From contig DASZYF010000031.1 of assembly GCA_035545535.1 (NCBI GenBank), positions 1 through 16,158 on the forward strand: a stretch of 16,158 nt of DNA. The letters run 5' to 3'. Numbering within the stretch: position 1 is the first letter of the stretch; each line of letters begins with the position of its first letter. Position numbers and translations under genes: made by a program. The notes beneath the pieces are model-generated. The model was given only the letters and a program-made list of their open reading frames with translations, was not told where the DNA came from and searched no databases. Below, one piece after another: positions 14,591 to 16,158 of the stretch. This DNA comes from DASZYF01 sp035545535. GTDB lineage: Bacteria; Actinomycetota; Actinomycetes; Mycobacteriales; CAJCIY01.

Positions 14591-15460
14591 ATGAGGGGGA
14601 TGCGAGCCCGTGCGCTCGGCGCGGTGGCGGGCGCGCTCGGCGGCGGCCTGCTGCTCGGGGCACTGCCGGCGGCGACCGCATCGACCCAGACCACGCGGGT
14701 GCCGAGCGCTGCATCGGCGTCGCTGCCCATCCCGCTGCCGACGGGCTCACCGTCACCGTCGCCGTCACCGGCGCCCAGTCCGTCCCCCAGCCGATCGGCC
14801 GTCCGCAGCCCGTCCCCGTCGCCCACGCACCGGCCGTCGACGGCACCGAAGCCCCGGCCGGCGACGGTCGTCTACCGGGTGAAGACGACGGCGCCGGTGT
14901 ACTTCATCACCGTCGACGACGGCTACATCCGCGATCCGCGCGTCCTCGACCTCGTCCGCCGCGAGCACATCCCGCTCACCGCGTTCCTCATCCGCGACGC
15001 CGCGCGCGAGGACCCGGGCTTCTTCCGCCAGCTGCGCAACGCCGGTGCGGCGCTCGAGGACCACACGCTCTCGCACCCGGACCTGACGAAGAAGACGCCG
15101 GCCCAGCAGCACGCGCAGATCTGCAACGACGCGATCTATGAGGATCGGACGTTCGGCCGGCGGCCCACGCTGTTCCGCCCGCCCTACGGCCGGTACGACG
15201 ACACGACCCTCAAGGTCGCCGGGTCCTGCGGGTTCCGGTACGTCGTGATGTGGGACGCGGTGGAGCAGGACGGCTCGTTCGCTGCCATCGGCGGCTCGTT
15301 GCAGCCGGGGATGATCGTGATCCTGCACTTCACGCCGTCGCTCTACGGCGACCTGCAGCAGGTGCTGGCCCTCGGCCGGGCCGCGGGCCTGCGACCGGCG
15401 TTGCTCGAGCGCTACCTCCCCGGCGCCGCCGCCGGCCTCCCCAAACCCAACAAGCACTGA
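14591..15460 (+). CDS. Secreted polysaccharide deacetylase (NodB/CE4 family)
   Basis: The 289-residue protein begins with a signal peptide (Arg-rich start, hydrophobic core to about residue 30, A-T-A-S). A Ser/Pro-rich linker follows at about residues 51-90, then a compact NodB homology domain at ~100-275. All five CE4 motifs are visible: T-V-D109-D110-G, H158-T-L-S-H162, R196-P-P-Y-G-R-Y-D, a W-D222 position, and L-H246-F. Asp109 would be the base, and Asp110, His158 and His162 the metal ligands. The enzyme should remove N-acetyl (or O-acetyl) groups from an extracellular glycan such as peptidoglycan; the exact substrate is unknown. ATG 14591 is the first in-frame start, and an ATG at 14600 is an alternative; neither has a well-placed Shine-Dalgarno sequence. 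The gene diverges from the giant secreted-protein gene and is followed 16 bp later by a VOC gene, probably in one operon. Confidence 0.92.
   Translation: MRGMRARALGAVAGALGGGLLLGALPAATASTQTTRVPSAASASLPIPLPTGSPSPSPSPAPSPSPSRSAVRSPSPSPTHRPSTAPKPRPATVVYRVKTTAPVYFITVDDGYIRDPRVLDLVRREHIPLTAFLIRDAAREDPGFFRQLRNAGAALEDHTLSHPDLTKKTPAQQHAQICNDAIYEDRTFGRRPTLFRPPYGRYDDTTLKVAGSCGFRYVVMWDAVEQDGSFAAIGGSLQPGMIVILHFTPSLYGDLQQVLALGRAAGLRPALLERYLPGAAAGLPKPNKH
14747..14860 (+). repeat. Low-complexity Ser/Pro linker of the deacetylase
   Basis: Repeated TCACCG/TCGCCG-like triplet pairs encode alternating Ser and Pro (about residues 53-90) between the signal peptide and the catalytic domain. Such linkers hold catalytic domains away from the cell surface. 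It parallels the Pro/Thr and Thr/Ser linkers of the divergent giant protein. Confidence 0.7.
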
Positions 15461-15476
15461 GGGCTACCGTCGGCGC

Positions 15477-15827
15477 GTGATCACCGCCGTCCACACGTTG
15501 ATCTACTCCGACGACGAAGAGGCCACGCGGGCGTTCCTGCGCGACGTGCTCGGCTGGCCGCACGTCGATGCGCACGGCGGGTGGCTCATCTTCAGGTCCG
15601 GGCCGTCGGAGACCGCGGTGCACCCGACCGGCGGCGGCGCGACGCACCACCAGATCTCGCCGATGTGCGATGACCTCGAAGGGACCGTTGCCGAGCTGAC
15701 CGCGAAGGGCGCGACCTTCGGCGACCGGCACGAGCAGCCGTGGGGCAAGACGATCTCTATGCACGTGCCCGGCGCCGACAACATGCTGCTCTACGAGCCC
15801 CTCCACCCCAAGGCCTACGACCTCTGA
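15477..15827 (+). CDS. VOC-superfamily (glyoxalase/bleomycin-resistance-like) protein
   Basis: This small cytosolic protein of 116 residues has two beta-alpha-beta-beta-beta halves typical of the vicinal oxygen chelate fold. The first half shows V-H6-T-L-I-Y-S-D-D, the helix E-A-T-R-A-F-L-R-D-V-L-G-W, and G-G-W-L-I-F. The second shows H-H-Q-I-S-P-M-C-D-D-L, an A-E-L-T-A-K-G-A helix, and a closing M-L-L-Y-E107-P. His6, one of His58/His59, and Glu107 are candidate metal ligands. Family members are glyoxalases, dioxygenases, epimerases or drug-binding resistance proteins, and the reaction cannot be told here. The start is a GTG with a GAGGG about 13 bases upstream, 16 bp after the deacetylase stop, so co-transcription with the deacetylase is likely. 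The functional link between the two is unclear. Confidence 0.85.
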   Translation: MITAVHTLIYSDDEEATRAFLRDVLGWPHVDAHGGWLIFRSGPSETAVHPTGGGATHHQISPMCDDLEGTVAELTAKGATFGDRHEQPWGKTISMHVPGADNMLLYEPLHPKAYDL

Positions 15828-15831
15828 GGAC

Positions 15832-16032
15832 CCGGTCGACATCGGCGATGTGGCAGCCGACCGGGCCCTGAACCCGCCACAAGACCGGTCTCGCCACCCC
15901 GGTCGACATCGGCGATGTGGCAGGAAACGGAGTCGGAAACCTGCCACAAAGCCGATCTCGCCCCACCGGTCGACATCGGACTTGTGGCACCCGACCGGGC
16001 CCTGAACCCGCCACAAAGCCGATGTCGACGGG
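15832..16032. repeat. Three tandem 67-bp palindromic repeat units
   Basis: Three units start at exactly 67-bp intervals (15832, 15899, 15966), each opening with CCGGTCGACATCGG and sharing TGTGGCA and GCCACAA cores. Each is an imperfect palindrome. In the third unit GTCGACATCGG pairs perfectly with CCGATGTCGAC (16019-16029), with TTGTGGC/GCCACAA inside. In the second, TGTGGCAGG pairs with CCTGCCACA. Units 1 and 3 share an identical 18-bp centre, while unit 2 has a different one; units 1 and 2 share their first 25 bases. The array fills almost the entire gap between the VOC gene and the DNA glycosylase gene. There are no spacers between units, so it is not a CRISPR array. Confidence 0.9.
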
Positions 16033-16064
16033 CCGCGTGATCGGCGGTCGGGCAGAGTGATCAT

Positions 16065-16158
16065 GTGCCCGAGCTGCCCGAGGTGGAGTCCGCGCGGGCG
16101 GTGATCGAGCGGCACGCGCTCGGCCGGCGCATCGTCGACGTCGACGACACCGACACCT
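16065..16158 (+). CDS. Fpg/Nei family DNA glycosylase, N-terminal fragment (runs off right edge)
   Basis: Only the first 31 codons are in the window. A GTG start at 16065 gives M-P-E-L-P-E-V-E-S-A-R, the unmistakable N-terminus of formamidopyrimidine-DNA glycosylase/endonuclease VIII proteins, followed by the first helix (A-V-I-E-R-H-A-L-G-R-R-I) and V-D-V-D-D. After Met removal, the N-terminal Pro is the Schiff-base nucleophile and the next Glu is catalytic, acting in excision of oxidised bases and strand nicking. Without the rest, MutM-type Fpg and Nei-type enzymes cannot be told apart. An overlapping ATG at 16063 is in another frame. The ribosome binding site is weak, and the upstream gap is filled by the 67-bp palindromic repeats, which could form hairpins in the leader or end upstream transcription. 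Confidence 0.85.
   Translation, partial: MPELPEVESARAVIERHALGRRIVDVDDTDT

Noticed and set aside
15832..16032. CRISPR array
   Set aside because: The units are contiguous with no unique spacers, each unit is a long palindrome, and no cas gene is nearby.
15330..16115. A 261-codon minus-strand frame over the deacetylase end, VOC gene and repeats
   Set aside because: It crosses two clear plus-strand genes and the palindromic array. Its repetitive segments simply translate the 67-bp repeats.

Overview
The window is very G+C-rich DNA with strong G/C preference at third codon positions. It also carries a mycothiol-dependent-type enzyme gene and several GTG or TTG starts. Together these point to an actinobacterium (Actinomycetota); the sequence alone does not fix the genus.

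Layout. (1) Positions 1-1173 hold a divergent pair: a DinB/maleylpyruvate-isomerase-like (mycothiol-dependent family) gene cut by the left edge, and a TetR-type regulator. A 19-bp palindrome in the 45-bp gap between them is a likely TetR operator. (2) Positions 1174-2994 hold a small HVA/DUF2945 TUDOR-type gene on the minus strand, whose stop codon touches the TetR stop codon. Divergent from it is a soluble GAF-GAF-GGDEF diguanylate cyclase. (3) Positions 3024-14363 are one enormous minus-strand gene encoding a secreted modular protein of about 3779 residues. Its order is signal peptide, Thr/Ser/Pro/Ala stalk, seven alternating FlgD-like plus Ig-like modules, PKD-like domains, a mixed region with an FN3-like segment, about nine units of a degenerate beta-rich repeat, a Pro/Thr linker and a C-terminal beta domain. 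(4) Positions 14364-14590 are a 227-bp divergent intergenic region unusually rich in complementary segments. (5) Positions 14591-15827 hold a secreted NodB-type polysaccharide deacetylase followed closely by a VOC (glyoxalase-like) protein. (6) Positions 15832-16032 hold three exact-period 67-bp copies of a palindromic repeat. (7) From 16065 the start of an Fpg/Nei-type DNA glycosylase gene runs off the right edge.

How it may fit together. The giant secreted protein and the secreted deacetylase are divergently transcribed and both look like envelope or extracellular functions (surface adhesion or scaffolding, and glycan remodelling). The diguanylate cyclase ends 29 bp from the end of the giant gene and could provide c-di-GMP signalling relevant to surface behaviour, but this is only a positional inference. 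The TetR/mycothiol-enzyme pair looks like a self-contained, small-molecule-responsive detoxification unit.

The most unusual items are the 67-bp palindromic tandem repeat, the giant protein (especially its unassigned beta-repeat region), and the nested inverted repeats upstream of the deacetylase. No rRNA, tRNA, CRISPR array, insertion sequence or phage gene was seen.
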